DNA of 59,740 nucleotides from CAZOOK01 sp964581385 (GTDB lineage Bacteria > Pseudomonadota > Gammaproteobacteria > Nevskiales > Nevskiaceae). Both the position numbers and the translations under genes were made by a program. Below are positions 50,564-59,633 of the stretch, piece by piece. The notes below the pieces were generated by a model that saw only the letters and a list, made by a program, of their open reading frames with translations, was not told where the DNA came from and made no database searches. How positions within the stretch are numbered: position 1 is the stretch's first letter; every line of letters begins with the position of its first letter. The stretch covers positions 1 to 59,740 of the forward strand of contig CAZOOK010000033.1 in assembly GCA_964581385.1 (NCBI GenBank), read 5' to 3'.

Positions 50564-51847
50564 ATGAAAGCTTTTGTTTTCGGTGTCAGCGCGCTCGCGG
50601 GCGCGATTTGCGTGCAGCCGGTTTCAGCGATGTCCCTGCGCGAGGCGGCTGAGCGCGCATTGCAGAACGATCCGCGGATGCAGGCGGCGGACAGCGCGGT
50701 GCAGTCATCACGGGCCGGCGTGGACGAAGCAAAAGCGGGATATCGACCCACGGTCAGCCTTGCCGCATCCGTTGCGGCGCAAGGCATCCACCTTCAGTCA
50801 GATCTGCCGCCGGGCATCGTACTACCGGATGTGATGAATCCAGCGGCGTTATCGCTGCATGCCTCACAGCCTCTGTACAGCGGCGGACTTACGGACGCGA
50901 ACATCAAATCGTCGCAGCAGGCTTTGGCCAGCAGCGAGCAAGCTGAGACGGAGACACGGCAAGGGCTCCTGCTGGAGACGGCGACGGCGTATCTGGAAGT
51001 AGCGCGCGACCGCGCCGTCGTCGCAGTACAGAAGGCCAACCTGGACACCCTGACGCAGGCGGTCTCAGATACAGAAAAGCGCTTCAACGCCGGAGAAGCA
51101 ACCCGCACGGATGTTGCACAAGCCAAGGCACGGCAGGCGGAAGCCCGCGCCGGATTGCGTGGCGCCCAGGCATCGCAACAGGCGAGCGAAGCCGCCTTTG
51201 AGCGCGTCGTCGGCGTCGCGCCCGATGCCCTCGACGAGAATTCGCCGCGCCCGGTATTGCCGGCATCGCAGGAGGAAGCGCTCATGGCCGTCGAACAAAC
51301 GCCCGAGGTGCTCGCCGCCGACGCACGGCTGCACGCGCTGCTGGCGAAAATCGACGTCGCGAAGTCGGCACGCAAACCAAAGCTTTCGCTCGACAGCAGC
51401 GCCGGTGAGCAAAACGATTCACAGCTCGGCCTCGACAGCTACAGCAACTGGTCTGTGCAGTTGAAAGCGTCGATGCCGATTTATTCCGGCGGCGCCATCG
51501 ATGCGCGCATCGCGCAGGCACGCGCCGATGCCGCGCAGGCGCAGGCGCAGGCACAGGACGCCCGGCGTGCGGCGATCGAACGCATCAATCGCAGCTGGAA
51601 CATGCTGCAGGCCGCCGACGAAGAAGTGATCGCCTATCAAGCTGCGGCGGAGGCAAACGCGCTGGCCCTGGACAATGTCCGCAAGGAACTCGAGGTCGGC
51701 ACGCGCACCACCCTGGACCTGCTCAACGCCGAACGCGACAAGGTTTCCACGGAAGTGAACTTCGCGGTCAGCCGCGGCAGCCGCGCCGTGGCCGCGTTCC
51801 AGCTGCTATATGCCTGCGGGCAGCTGCGTCTTGAAGACGTGCGCTGA
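50564..51847 (+). CDS. TolC-family outer-membrane efflux protein
   Basis: 427-residue outer-membrane channel subunit. A signal peptide (about 1-22, ending QPVSA) is followed by two structural repeats with long Ala/Gln-rich coiled coils: LREAAERALQNDPRMQAADSAV and the second repeat near VEQTPEVLAADARL. Outer-membrane strands are seen as ALSLHASQPLYSGG and VQLKASMPIYSGG, a typical repeated pair. It probably serves EmrAB, the RND pump downstream, or both. Confidence 0.92.
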   Translation: MKAFVFGVSALAGAICVQPVSAMSLREAAERALQNDPRMQAADSAVQSSRAGVDEAKAGYRPTVSLAASVAAQGIHLQSDLPPGIVLPDVMNPAALSLHASQPLYSGGLTDANIKSSQQALASSEQAETETRQGLLLETATAYLEVARDRAVVAVQKANLDTLTQAVSDTEKRFNAGEATRTDVAQAKARQAEARAGLRGAQASQQASEAAFERVVGVAPDALDENSPRPVLPASQEEALMAVEQTPEVLAADARLHALLAKIDVAKSARKPKLSLDSSAGEQNDSQLGLDSYSNWSVQLKASMPIYSGGAIDARIAQARADAAQAQAQAQDARRAAIERINRSWNMLQAADEEVIAYQAAAEANALALDNVRKELEVGTRTTLDLLNAERDKVSTEVNFAVSRGSRAVAAFQLLYACGQLRLEDVR

Positions 51848-51879
51848 ACTTCGCTTGCGCGCGGCAGTCCATGTTCGCA

Positions 51880-51907
51880 TTGACGGTAATTATCGATAAT
51901 CTTTAAT
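51880..51907 (+). promoter_or_regulatory. Promoter of the RND pump with a palindrome in its spacer
   Basis: TTGACG (51880-51885) and TTTAAT (51902-51907), five of six matches each, spaced 16. The 12-bp perfect palindrome ATTATCGATAAT (51889-51900) lies in the spacer, a position suited to repression; its form also resembles LysR-type sites. It shows that the RND genes have their own promoter although they follow the TolC-like gene. Confidence 0.6.
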
Positions 51908-51956
51908 CTGCTCCGGATCGCTGCATCGGAGTAACCGTTGGGCACGGAGTTTCTTC

Positions 51957-54900
51957 ATGTGGATTGTCCGGATCGCGCTGCAGCGACCCTACACCTTCAT
52001 CGTTCTCGCCGTGGCGATCGTGCTGCTGGGCGTGTTCACGATCATGCGCACCGCAACCGATATCTTTCCGAACATCGATATCCCGGTGGTCAGCGTCGTA
52101 TGGAGCTACACCGGCCTGCCGCCCGAAGATATGGCCAATCGCATCGTGTCGTTCTCCGAACGCACGGCGCAGACCGTCGTCAATGATGTCGAACACACTG
52201 AATCGCAGTCACTGACCGGCATCGCGGTCGTCAAGTACTTCTTCCAACCCCACGTCAACGAGGATCTTGCCTTCGCGCAGATCACCGGCGTTTCGCAGAC
52301 ACAGCTGCGGTTCGCACCGCCGGGGATGACGCCGCCGTTCGTGCTTGCCTACAACGCGTCGAGCGTGCCGATCATCCAGCTCGCGCTGACCAGCCCGACT
52401 TTGTCGGAAGCGCAGATTTTCGACTTCGGCAACAATTTCATTCGCACCGGACTCGCGACCGTGCGTGGCGCATCACTGCCTTTTCCGTATGGCGGCAAGC
52501 AGAGACAGGTGCAAGTCGATATCGATCCTGTGGCGTTGCGCGCACAAGGGCTATCGGCACAGGACGTGACCAATGCGATCGGCGCGCAAAACCTGATCAT
52601 TCCATCGGGAACTGAAAAAATCGGTGACACGGAATACTTCGTGAAGCTGAACTCAAGCCCGCTCAAAGTCGATGAACTCAACGACCTGCCGATCAAGGCC
52701 GTGAGCCGCGGGCTGGTCTATGTCCGCGATGTCGCACACGTGCATGACGGCGCAGCACCGCAAACCAACCTGGTCCGCGTCGATGGCCAGCGCGCGGTAT
52801 TGATGAGCGTTCTCAAGACCGGCAATGCTTCGACCCTCGATATCATCGATCAGATCCACCACCTGCTCGGCGGCATCCAGGCCGGCTTGCCGCCGGAACT
52901 GCATGTCGCCGCGCTCGGCGATCAGTCGCTGTTCGTCCGCGCCGCGGTGGACGGCGTGATCCGCGAAGGCATCATCGCCGCCGCGCTGACCGGCCTGATG
53001 ATCCTGCTGTTCCTCGGCTCCTGGCGCAGCACGCTGATCATCACCATCTCAATCCCACTGTCGGTGCTGACCTCGATCATTTGCCTGTCCGCACTCGGCG
53101 AAACGATCAACATCATGACGCTCGGCGGCCTCGCGCTCGCAGTCGGCATTCTGGTCGACGATGCCACCGTCGCGATCGAAAACATCAACTGGCACTTGGA
53201 GCAGGGCAAGGAAGTCGAAAGCGCGATCCTCGACGGTGCCCAGCAGATCGCGATGCCGGCATTGGTATCGACACTGTGCATCTGCATCGTCTTCGTGCCG
53301 ATGTTCCTGCTTGGTGGTGTCGCGCGCTATCTGTTCGTGCCGATGGCCGAAGCGGTGGTATTCGCAATGCTGGCATCGTACGTGCTGTCACGGACGCTGG
53401 TCCCGACACTGGCGAAATACTGGCTGCGCATGCACGCGACGATTCACGACGCAACGTCGCGCCAGAATGCGCTGATCCACTTTCAAGGCGGCTTTGAACG
53501 CCGTTTTGCGAAGCTGCGCGACGACTACCATGCATTGCTGATGGCAACGCTGAATCAGCGCGCGATCTTTGCAATTGGATTCATGGCTTTTGGCGCCGCG
53601 TCTTTCCTGCTGGTGCCATGGCTCGGCCAGGATTTCTTCCCGACCGTCGACGCCGGCCAGATCAAACTGCATGTGCGCGCACCGACCGGCACTCGCATCG
53701 AAGACACGGCAGCGTTGTGTGATCGCATCGAGACGATGATCCGGGCGAACATTCCCGACCGCGAGATCGTCAATATCGTCGACAACATCGGCCTGCCATA
53801 CAGCGGCATCAATCTGTCGTACAGCACTTCCGCGCCGGTGGGTCCGGGCGATGCCGATATCATGATCACGCTCGCGGAGGGGCATCGCCCGACGGCGGGA
53901 TACGTCCGCGTTCTGCGCGACGTGCTGAATCGTAGCTTTCCCTCGACGACGTTCGCATTCCTGCCGGCCGATATCGTCAGCCAGATTCTGAATTTCGGAT
54001 TGCCGTCGCCGCTCGACGTGCAGATTACCGGCAACAACGTCGGTGCCAATCGCGTCTTCGCTAATGCGCTGCTGGCAAAGCTGCGTTCGATTCCGGGTGC
54101 GGTGGATCTCCGCATCCAACAGGCTTTCGACTATCCGCAGATCGACGTGCGCGTCGATCGCAGCAATGCCCAGCAGCTCGGCTTCGCACAGCGCGACGTG
54201 GCCAGCAATCTGTTGATCTCACTATCGGGCAGCTTTCAGAGTTCGCCGACGTTCTGGGTCGATCCGAAAAACGGCGTGCAATACAACATCGCTACGCAAG
54301 CGCCGCAATACCGATTGCAATCGCTCACCGATTTGGCGATGACGCCGGTCACCAACGGTAATGGCGGCAACACCCAGCTGCTCGGCAATCTCGCTACGTT
54401 TGGACGCAGCGTCGGACCTGCGGTCGTCAGCCACTACAACGTCAAGCCGACCATCGATATTTTCGGCGCGGTGGACGGCACTGATCTCGGCACCGTTGCC
54501 AGTGCGGTGCGCGATGCCGTCGCAGCCGCGCAGCCGAACCTGCCTAAAGGCAGTGAAGTGATTGTGCGCGGCCAGGTCGAAACCATGCACTCGTCATTCC
54601 ACGGCCTGCTGCTCGGGCTCTGCGGCGCGATCGTACTGATCTATCTGCTGATCGTCGTCAATTTCCAATCTTGGCTGGATCCGCTGATCATCATCAGTGC
54701 CCTGCCTGCAGCGCTCTCCGGCATCGTCTGGATGCTGTTTGCGACGCATACCACGATCAGCGTACCCGCGCTGACCGGCGCCATCATGTGCATGGGCGTC
54801 GCCACCGCCAACAGCATTCTCGTCGTCAGCTTCGCGCGCGAACGCATGAACGCCGGCGACGACGCGGCGACCGCAGCACTCGCTGCGGGCTATACGCGAT

Positions 54901-55109
54901 TCCGGCCGGTGCTGATGACCGCGCTGGCGATGATCATCGGCATGGTGCCGATGTCGCTCGGCATCGGCGAAGGCGGCGAACAAAACGCGCCGCTAGGACG
55001 CGCTGTGATCGGCGGGCTGATGTTTGCGACGATCGCCACCCTGCTCTTCGTTCCGACGGTCTTTTCGCTCTTCCATGGTCGTCGCGGTTCGATACCGGCG
55101 CGGCACTGA
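51957..55109 (+). CDS. RND-family efflux pump inner-membrane transporter
   Basis: 1050-residue resistance-nodulation-division permease of the HAE1-like group. It starts MWIVRIALQRPYTFIVLAVAIVLLG, has the pseudo-repeated structure with two large periplasmic loops, twelve membrane helices, and the proton-relay pair in helix 4 (GGLALAVGILVDDATVAIEN). GGAG lies seven bases before the ATG. The order pump-then-adaptor is the reverse of the usual acrAB order. Substrate unknown. Confidence 0.93.
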   Translation: MWIVRIALQRPYTFIVLAVAIVLLGVFTIMRTATDIFPNIDIPVVSVVWSYTGLPPEDMANRIVSFSERTAQTVVNDVEHTESQSLTGIAVVKYFFQPHVNEDLAFAQITGVSQTQLRFAPPGMTPPFVLAYNASSVPIIQLALTSPTLSEAQIFDFGNNFIRTGLATVRGASLPFPYGGKQRQVQVDIDPVALRAQGLSAQDVTNAIGAQNLIIPSGTEKIGDTEYFVKLNSSPLKVDELNDLPIKAVSRGLVYVRDVAHVHDGAAPQTNLVRVDGQRAVLMSVLKTGNASTLDIIDQIHHLLGGIQAGLPPELHVAALGDQSLFVRAAVDGVIREGIIAAALTGLMILLFLGSWRSTLIITISIPLSVLTSIICLSALGETINIMTLGGLALAVGILVDDATVAIENINWHLEQGKEVESAILDGAQQIAMPALVSTLCICIVFVPMFLLGGVARYLFVPMAEAVVFAMLASYVLSRTLVPTLAKYWLRMHATIHDATSRQNALIHFQGGFERRFAKLRDDYHALLMATLNQRAIFAIGFMAFGAASFLLVPWLGQDFFPTVDAGQIKLHVRAPTGTRIEDTAALCDRIETMIRANIPDREIVNIVDNIGLPYSGINLSYSTSAPVGPGDADIMITLAEGHRPTAGYVRVLRDVLNRSFPSTTFAFLPADIVSQILNFGLPSPLDVQITGNNVGANRVFANALLAKLRSIPGAVDLRIQQAFDYPQIDVRVDRSNAQQLGFAQRDVASNLLISLSGSFQSSPTFWVDPKNGVQYNIATQAPQYRLQSLTDLAMTPVTNGNGGNTQLLGNLATFGRSVGPAVVSHYNVKPTIDIFGAVDGTDLGTVASAVRDAVAAAQPNLPKGSEVIVRGQVETMHSSFHGLLLGLCGAIVLIYLLIVVNFQSWLDPLIIISALPAALSGIVWMLFATHTTISVPALTGAIMCMGVATANSILVVSFARERMNAGDDAATAALAAGYTRFRPVLMTALAMIIGMVPMSLGIGEGGEQNAPLGRAVIGGLMFATIATLLFVPTVFSLFHGRRGSIPARH

Positions 55110-55124
55110 ACAAGGAAATCCGGC

Positions 55125-56318
55125 ATGTCCAGCAACAAATCCCCTCCAACTTCATTGCCTTCGTCCAGCGCGGGCGGGCGCCGCGTCGCGGTGATCGCAG
55201 CCATGGTCGGCGCCCTCGCCATCGTCGTCTGGGGCATCGTCATTCGCGTCGAAGCGCGGGCTGAGCTGAAGCGGCAGGCGGCGCAGCAATCCATAGTCAC
55301 GGTCACGATCACTATCGCCGGACGTGGACCGGGAAGTGAAGAACTGGTGTTGCCCGGCAGCGTCGAGGCCTTCACCCGGGCACCGATCTACGCGCGCACC
55401 AGCGGTTATCTGAAGCGTTGTCTCGCCGATATCGGCATGCCGGTGAAAACCGGACAATTGCTTGCGGAAATCGATACGCCGGAAATCGATCAGCAGTTGC
55501 GGCAGACCGAAGCCGACGTCGACACCGCCGCTGCGAACGACGCACTCGCCGCAAGTACCGCACAGCGCTGGCAGCAACTCTACGATGCACAATCGGTGTC
55601 ACGGCAGGATCTTGACGACAAACTCAGTGCGGCGACCGCCGACCGCGCGGCGCTGGCGTCGGCACGCGCGAGAGTTCGGCAACTGCGTGCGCAGGAATCG
55701 TTCAAGCGTGTCGTCGCGCCGTTCGACGGTATCGTGACCGTGCGCAAGGTTGATATCGGCGCGCTGATCGACGCCGGCAGCGGCAACGGCGCGGAGCTTT
55801 TCGAGGTTGCCGATACGCGTAAGCTGCGTGTCTATGTTCTGGTTCCGCAGATCTACGCAGCGGCAGCCAAACCGGGCCTCGCCGCCGATATCCGCTTTGC
55901 GGAATATCCGGGTCGTGCGTTTCCGGCAAAACTGAAACGCACTGCCGGCGCCATCGACCCCGTCGCGCGCACACTGCTCGCACAACTTGAAATCGACAAT
56001 CCGCGCGGCGAACTGCTGCCCGGCGGTTACGCCGAGGCCCACCTGCAAATGACAACGCGCGCGGACACTTTGCAACTGCCGTCGAACACACTGCTGTTCC
56101 GCGCCGACGGCCTCAGTGTCGCGACCGTCGGCAGCGACGATGTAGTCGCCTTGAAGAAAGTCACTCTTGGCCGCGATCTCGGCGCACAGGTCGAAATCCT
56201 GTCTGGCCTGGATGTCGGCGAACACGTGATCGTCAATCCACCGGATTCGATCACGAATGGCGCGAAGGTCCGCGTCGTTGAACCCGAGCCGCGCGCGGCT
56301 TCGGCGACAAAATCCTGA
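55125..56318 (+). CDS. RND periplasmic adaptor (membrane fusion protein)
   Basis: 397-residue adaptor with an N-terminal membrane helix (about 18-37), lipoyl halves (PGSVEAFTRAPIYARTSGYLKRCLADIGMPVKTGQLLAEIDTPEIDQQL and VVAPFDGIVTVRKVDIGALID), a short coiled coil (about 120-190), and beta-barrel and membrane-proximal domains. AAGGAA lies eight or so bases before the ATG. It follows the pump gene by 15 bases. Confidence 0.92.
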   Translation: MSSNKSPPTSLPSSSAGGRRVAVIAAMVGALAIVVWGIVIRVEARAELKRQAAQQSIVTVTITIAGRGPGSEELVLPGSVEAFTRAPIYARTSGYLKRCLADIGMPVKTGQLLAEIDTPEIDQQLRQTEADVDTAAANDALAASTAQRWQQLYDAQSVSRQDLDDKLSAATADRAALASARARVRQLRAQESFKRVVAPFDGIVTVRKVDIGALIDAGSGNGAELFEVADTRKLRVYVLVPQIYAAAAKPGLAADIRFAEYPGRAFPAKLKRTAGAIDPVARTLLAQLEIDNPRGELLPGGYAEAHLQMTTRADTLQLPSNTLLFRADGLSVATVGSDDVVALKKVTLGRDLGAQVEILSGLDVGEHVIVNPPDSITNGAKVRVVEPEPRAASATKS

Positions 56319-56333
56319 TTGTCGGTATCTGTC

Positions 56334-57038
56334 ATGCCTGGAATCACACCCTCCGCCGCCACGCCACCTATCGCCGGCCTGCCGCGCCAATGCATGCGCG
56401 ATGAGATCCGGCGCGTGATTCTGGCGCGCATCCACGATGGCTTCTACGCGCCCGGCACGAGACTCAAGGAGCTGACGCTCGCGCGCGAATTCGAGGTAAG
56501 CCAGGCACCGGTACGCGAAGCGCTACGCGAACTGGAAATGCTCGGCGTGCTCGAATCGGAGCGCTATCGCGGCACACGGGTGCGCGCGGTGGCGCCGTCC
56601 GAAATGCGCGAGGCCTATGAGCTGCGCGGCATCCTAGAGGAAGCCGCGGCGGGGCTGGCGGCACCGCTCGCGGCAGCGGATGCCGAGGCATTGCGAGCGA
56701 TGGCGGACGCGACCGCTGTGGCGGCGCGGCGCGGTGCCATCGACATCTACGCCAGATGCAACCTGCAATTTCATCGACGCATCGTCGAATTGTCAGGCAA
56801 TGCGGTATTCCTACGCGTATGGGACTCGCTGGGTTGGGAAGTGCGCATGGCTGTCTCGGTACGCCAGGCCCGCGGTCGTCTGGCATCCGGTGCCGCCGAC
56901 CACCGCGTCATCGCCGAAGCGCTGCGTGATGGCCGCGGCCGCGAGGCTGGCCTGCTGTTGCGGCGTCACGCGGAATCGTTCATTGCTCCCGCCGCTTCCG
57001 CAAAACGTCTACCGCGCGCGAAATCCTCGCCGCGTTAA
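56334..57038 (+). CDS. GntR-family regulator, FCD (FadR/VanR) type
   Basis: 234-residue regulator. The winged helix (DEIRRVILARIHDGFYAPGTRLKELTLAREFEVSQAPVREALRELEMLGVLE) is typical of GntR, and the helical FCD domain follows (YELRGILEEAAAGLAAPL, NLQFHRRIVELSGN, DHRVIAEALRDG). The histidines of the FCD metal site appear in FHRR, DHR and RRH. The start is ATG 56334; TTG 56319 is an alternative. It follows the adaptor gene by 15 bases and may be co-transcribed with the pump; its effector is unknown. Confidence 0.85.
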   Translation: MPGITPSAATPPIAGLPRQCMRDEIRRVILARIHDGFYAPGTRLKELTLAREFEVSQAPVREALRELEMLGVLESERYRGTRVRAVAPSEMREAYELRGILEEAAAGLAAPLAAADAEALRAMADATAVAARRGAIDIYARCNLQFHRRIVELSGNAVFLRVWDSLGWEVRMAVSVRQARGRLASGAADHRVIAEALRDGRGREAGLLLRRHAESFIAPAASAKRLPRAKSSPR

Positions 57039-57099
57039 TCCGATTAGCATCGCAATCGATCGCCGAGCAGCGAGCGATTGCTCCGACTCGCGGCGACGA

Positions 57100-57279
57100 T
57101 CAGCAGCTATGGTCGGTGGACGGATGTCCGCACTTCTTGCACTTCATCGTGGGGAGCGGCGTGGTCTCCTCATAGCCGGAACAGTTGCAACTGCTACAGC
57201 AACTCTGTGTGACATTTGGATCCTGCGAAGTGTTTGAATCCTCCGCTGCGTTTTCCATATCGTCTGCTTTGCTTTCCAT
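57100..57279 (-). CDS. 59-residue Cys-rich, zinc-ribbon-like small protein
   Basis: A short gene with a perfect AGGAGG (57285-57290) five bases before the ATG at 57279. The product has an acidic N-terminus (MESKADDMENAAEDSN), a Cys cluster (CCSSCNC, residues 27-33) and a C-terminal CKKCGHPSTDHSC (47-59), which looks like a metal-binding knuckle ending in the last residue. There is no signal or membrane segment. Two palindromes lie immediately upstream. I do not recognise the family; a metal-binding or RNA/protein-binding role is only a guess. Confidence 0.78.
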   Translation of the reverse strand: MESKADDMENAAEDSNTSQDPNVTQSCCSSCNCSGYEETTPLPTMKCKKCGHPSTDHSC

Positions 57280-57597
57280 AATGACCTCCTGGTCGCGAAA
57301 TTCGCGATTCGAGATGCATTCAAGTCTCGTCTTGAATGCTTACCGTATCACCATAACACCAGCCGAAGCTACTTTTCTCTCACCCTCAACCTGGGTCGAA
57401 AATGCAGCAAGTTCGTGAGCGGCTATCTCCTGAGGACATGGGCGCGACGTGCTTATTTACAGACGGGTATTGTTCTCCGGTGTGGGTTAGAATTTTGGCT
57501 CGGTTGCCCGTACCGGATATGGGAATTCACTTCCACCGCATTTGAACGGCAGGGTCATCACTCTGACGGCGTGCATACATCGGATGGTGTGCTCGAC
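57280..57597. other. 318-bp divergent intergenic region
   Basis: No further gene is supported. It contains the ribosome site and two palindromes of the small Cys-rich gene (57293-57307 and 57316-57339), and the upstream region of the Cache-domain gene, in which I see no clear promoter. Confidence 0.6.
57293..57339. promoter_or_regulatory. Two consecutive palindromes upstream of the Cys-rich gene
   Basis: First, TCGCGAA-a-TTCGCGA (57293-57307), two bases beyond the ribosome site. Second, GCATTCAAG and CTTGAATGC (57316-57324 and 57331-57339) around tctcgt. Both are perfect. They could be operators or a folded leader controlling translation. Confidence 0.5.
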
Positions 57598-58047
57598 ATG
57601 AAATATTTCGCAGCGGCGATCGCGGCGCTTGGCTTCACGCTGTGCGCCCAAGCCAAAGGTTTCGCGACTGCTCAAGATGCGATCGCGTTGGTCCACAAGG
57701 CCATACAGCACATCAACACAGTCGGAAAAGACAAGGCCTACTCCGACTTCACTGCCAAAAATCCTGAATTCATTGATCGCGATGCCTACGTCGTCGTCTA
57801 TGACATGGACGGCAAAGTGCTGGCGCATGGGCAGAATGCCAACATGGTCGGCAAGGCACTGATCGATCACAAGGATGTGGATGGCAAGGAATTCGTGAAA
57901 GAGCGCGTGGCCATGGCGAAGGCTGCTCCCAGCTTCTGGCAGGACTACAAGTTCGTTGATCCAGTGACCAAGAAGATCCTTCCAAAATCGACGTATTGCG
58001 AACGAGCCGATGACACGGTCGTTTGCGCAGGCATCTACAAACGCTGA
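57598..58047 (+). CDS. Secreted single-Cache-domain protein
   Basis: 149-residue protein with a signal peptide (about 1-18, ending LCAQA) and a small Cache (sCache_2-like) domain: AIALVHKAIQHINTVGKDKAYSDF, DAYVVVYDMDGKVLAHGQNANMVGKAL, DVDGKEFVKE and the end SFWQDYKFVDPVTKKILPKSTYCERADDTVVCAGIYK. Cache domains usually bind small ligands in receptors; here there is no signalling domain, so it is a free-standing periplasmic binding domain. The start is ATG 57598 because the signal peptide begins there. Confidence 0.85.
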   Translation: MKYFAAAIAALGFTLCAQAKGFATAQDAIALVHKAIQHINTVGKDKAYSDFTAKNPEFIDRDAYVVVYDMDGKVLAHGQNANMVGKALIDHKDVDGKEFVKERVAMAKAAPSFWQDYKFVDPVTKKILPKSTYCERADDTVVCAGIYKR

Positions 58048-58249
58048 TCCGCCGGGGCAGATTTCCTAGCGCATAGGCCAACCCGCCCGCGCCAGCCCAA
58101 GGCAACCTTGGCGAGTGGCAGCTATCGGAAGATCAATATGCGGGTTGCTAATCTGAGGTATGCAATCATAGACAGACGGGAAGCGCTGTTCCGCACATGC
58201 ATGAAAGTCCAACGATTGAGACGGAATTGAGACAGAGGGAGATTTTTAA

Positions 58250-58978
58250 ATGTATCCGAGTACAAGGCGCGATTATTCCGGCTGGTTAATGGCTAGAACT
58301 GTTGTGTTGATGTCATTGCTGACGCTTGTGTTGGCCGGTTGTGCCACGCAATTGTCAGCAGAGCGCCGGCAGGTCCTCGATACCCATAAGACCGCCCTTA
58401 CCGCCTCCGTTCCCTGCTGCACCTCATTCCGAGACCTCACGTATCAGTCACTAAATGCAGATGAGGAGAAGAAATTTGAGGTAGAAAACAACACACCTAC
58501 CTTTGCCTTTGAGACGGGGAAAAGCCACTTCCAAGCATTTAAGCTTCCCCAGCACAGAGACATTATCCACATGGTTGTGCAGACATACTTCGTAAGGAGC
58601 GGGTCACAGCTCAACGAGTATGCATTTCTTGACGAATATGCATTTCGCCCCTCGGTGATGTTTCTGGATTCAAATTACGCTCCATTAATAACGCTTGACA
58701 GCCCGGCTCTTTCACACCCGACAGCAGGATTTGGTCTATCACGTCTGATAGCCGACATCCACAGCCCTCCAAAAGCTGCTAACGCGGAATTTGTAATTAT
58801 ATTTTCTGAACCCGATGTAACCGAAAAGAACGTTTGGACAAATGAAATAACGCCCAATACTGAAGGTGGATACGTAGGGGCATGGGTTACGGAACAGGTC
58901 AACGGTGGGAAAAGGGACATTGAAATTCCGTTTAGCTATGTCGGCAAGCTGTCGATCGAGGTAGAAAGTACCCCGTAG
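58250..58978 (+). CDS. MalM-like lipoprotein
   Basis: 242-residue lipoprotein (lipobox LVLAGC, Cys31). The mature part shows the pattern of MalM-like proteins: VPCCTSFRDLTYQSL, then TPTFAFETGKSHFQAFKLPQHRD and FRPSVMFLDSNYAPL. Such proteins are named after the maltose-operon gene malM, but their function is unknown. GAGGGAG lies about nine bases before the ATG. The gene is visibly AT-richer than those around it, a possible sign of transfer. Confidence 0.7.
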   Translation: MYPSTRRDYSGWLMARTVVLMSLLTLVLAGCATQLSAERRQVLDTHKTALTASVPCCTSFRDLTYQSLNADEEKKFEVENNTPTFAFETGKSHFQAFKLPQHRDIIHMVVQTYFVRSGSQLNEYAFLDEYAFRPSVMFLDSNYAPLITLDSPALSHPTAGFGLSRLIADIHSPPKAANAEFVIIFSEPDVTEKNVWTNEITPNTEGGYVGAWVTEQVNGGKRDIEIPFSYVGKLSIEVESTP

Positions 58979-59204
58979 ACCGTAAGCCCGCTTCTGGCAC
59001 GTCAGCACCAAACGGTCCTGTCCAGCCTTGCTACCAGCTACGAACAGCCGCTTTGGGGCACGCGTGCTTGCTTGGTGGGGAAGGCTGTGCAAATGCTGGA
59101 GGGCAAGATTGGGCGGACTCCGGTTCTGTTTCACTGCATCCGGGCTAAACTTACTTCACAGGTTCAGGGCCCTTCGACACAGCGAAGCTCATCAAACCGA
59201 TCAG
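58979..59204. other. Intergenic region, nothing recognised
   Basis: 226 bases between the lipoprotein and the last membrane protein. No promoter, terminator or repeat stands out. Confidence 0.4.
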
Positions 59205-59633
59205 ATGAAAAAAGCTATCCCTTTTCTGATCTGCCTTCTTGCGGCGGCTTTCGCCCCTCTGATCATTCCGTTCACTGGAGGATGGCTGTTCTTCCTGCTT
59301 CACGAGTGGTTTTATCCCTCGGTGTGGGGCCTGCCTCCGCTGCAGTCGCTCATCGGCGTCTCGATCAATTGCACGGCAGTCGGGTATTTCTTCACTTGGT
59401 TCTACGCGCTGCCGCTGGTGTTCATTCTCCGGCGCTTGAACCGGTACCGGCTCCGCTATCTTCTGGTGGCCGGCGCGATGCCGGCGCTGAGCCTTCCGTT
59501 CTGGCAGGCGGACTGGGCGATCTCCGTCCTGCCCGTATTGATTGCTGGAATGTCCACGGCGTATGTTTTCTGGCGATTGACGAATCTTGGCGTGGCTCAA
59601 TTGACCCGGGCGGAACATCGCCCCGCCCATTGA
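59205..59633 (+). CDS. Small integral membrane protein, unknown
   Basis: 142-residue protein starting MKKAIPFLICLLAAAF with about four membrane segments (roughly 5-23, 45-68, 84-100 and 105-125) and a charged C-terminus (TRAEHRPAH). Tryptophan and proline are frequent (FTGGWLFFLLHEWFYPSVWGLPP). No ribosome site is obvious before ATG 59205, and the longer reading from 59028 has an unlikely Arg/Cys-rich N-terminus. Not recognised. Confidence 0.5.
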   Translation: MKKAIPFLICLLAAAFAPLIIPFTGGWLFFLLHEWFYPSVWGLPPLQSLIGVSINCTAVGYFFTWFYALPLVFILRRLNRYRLRYLLVAGAMPALSLPFWQADWAISVLPVLIAGMSTAYVFWRLTNLGVAQLTRAEHRPAH

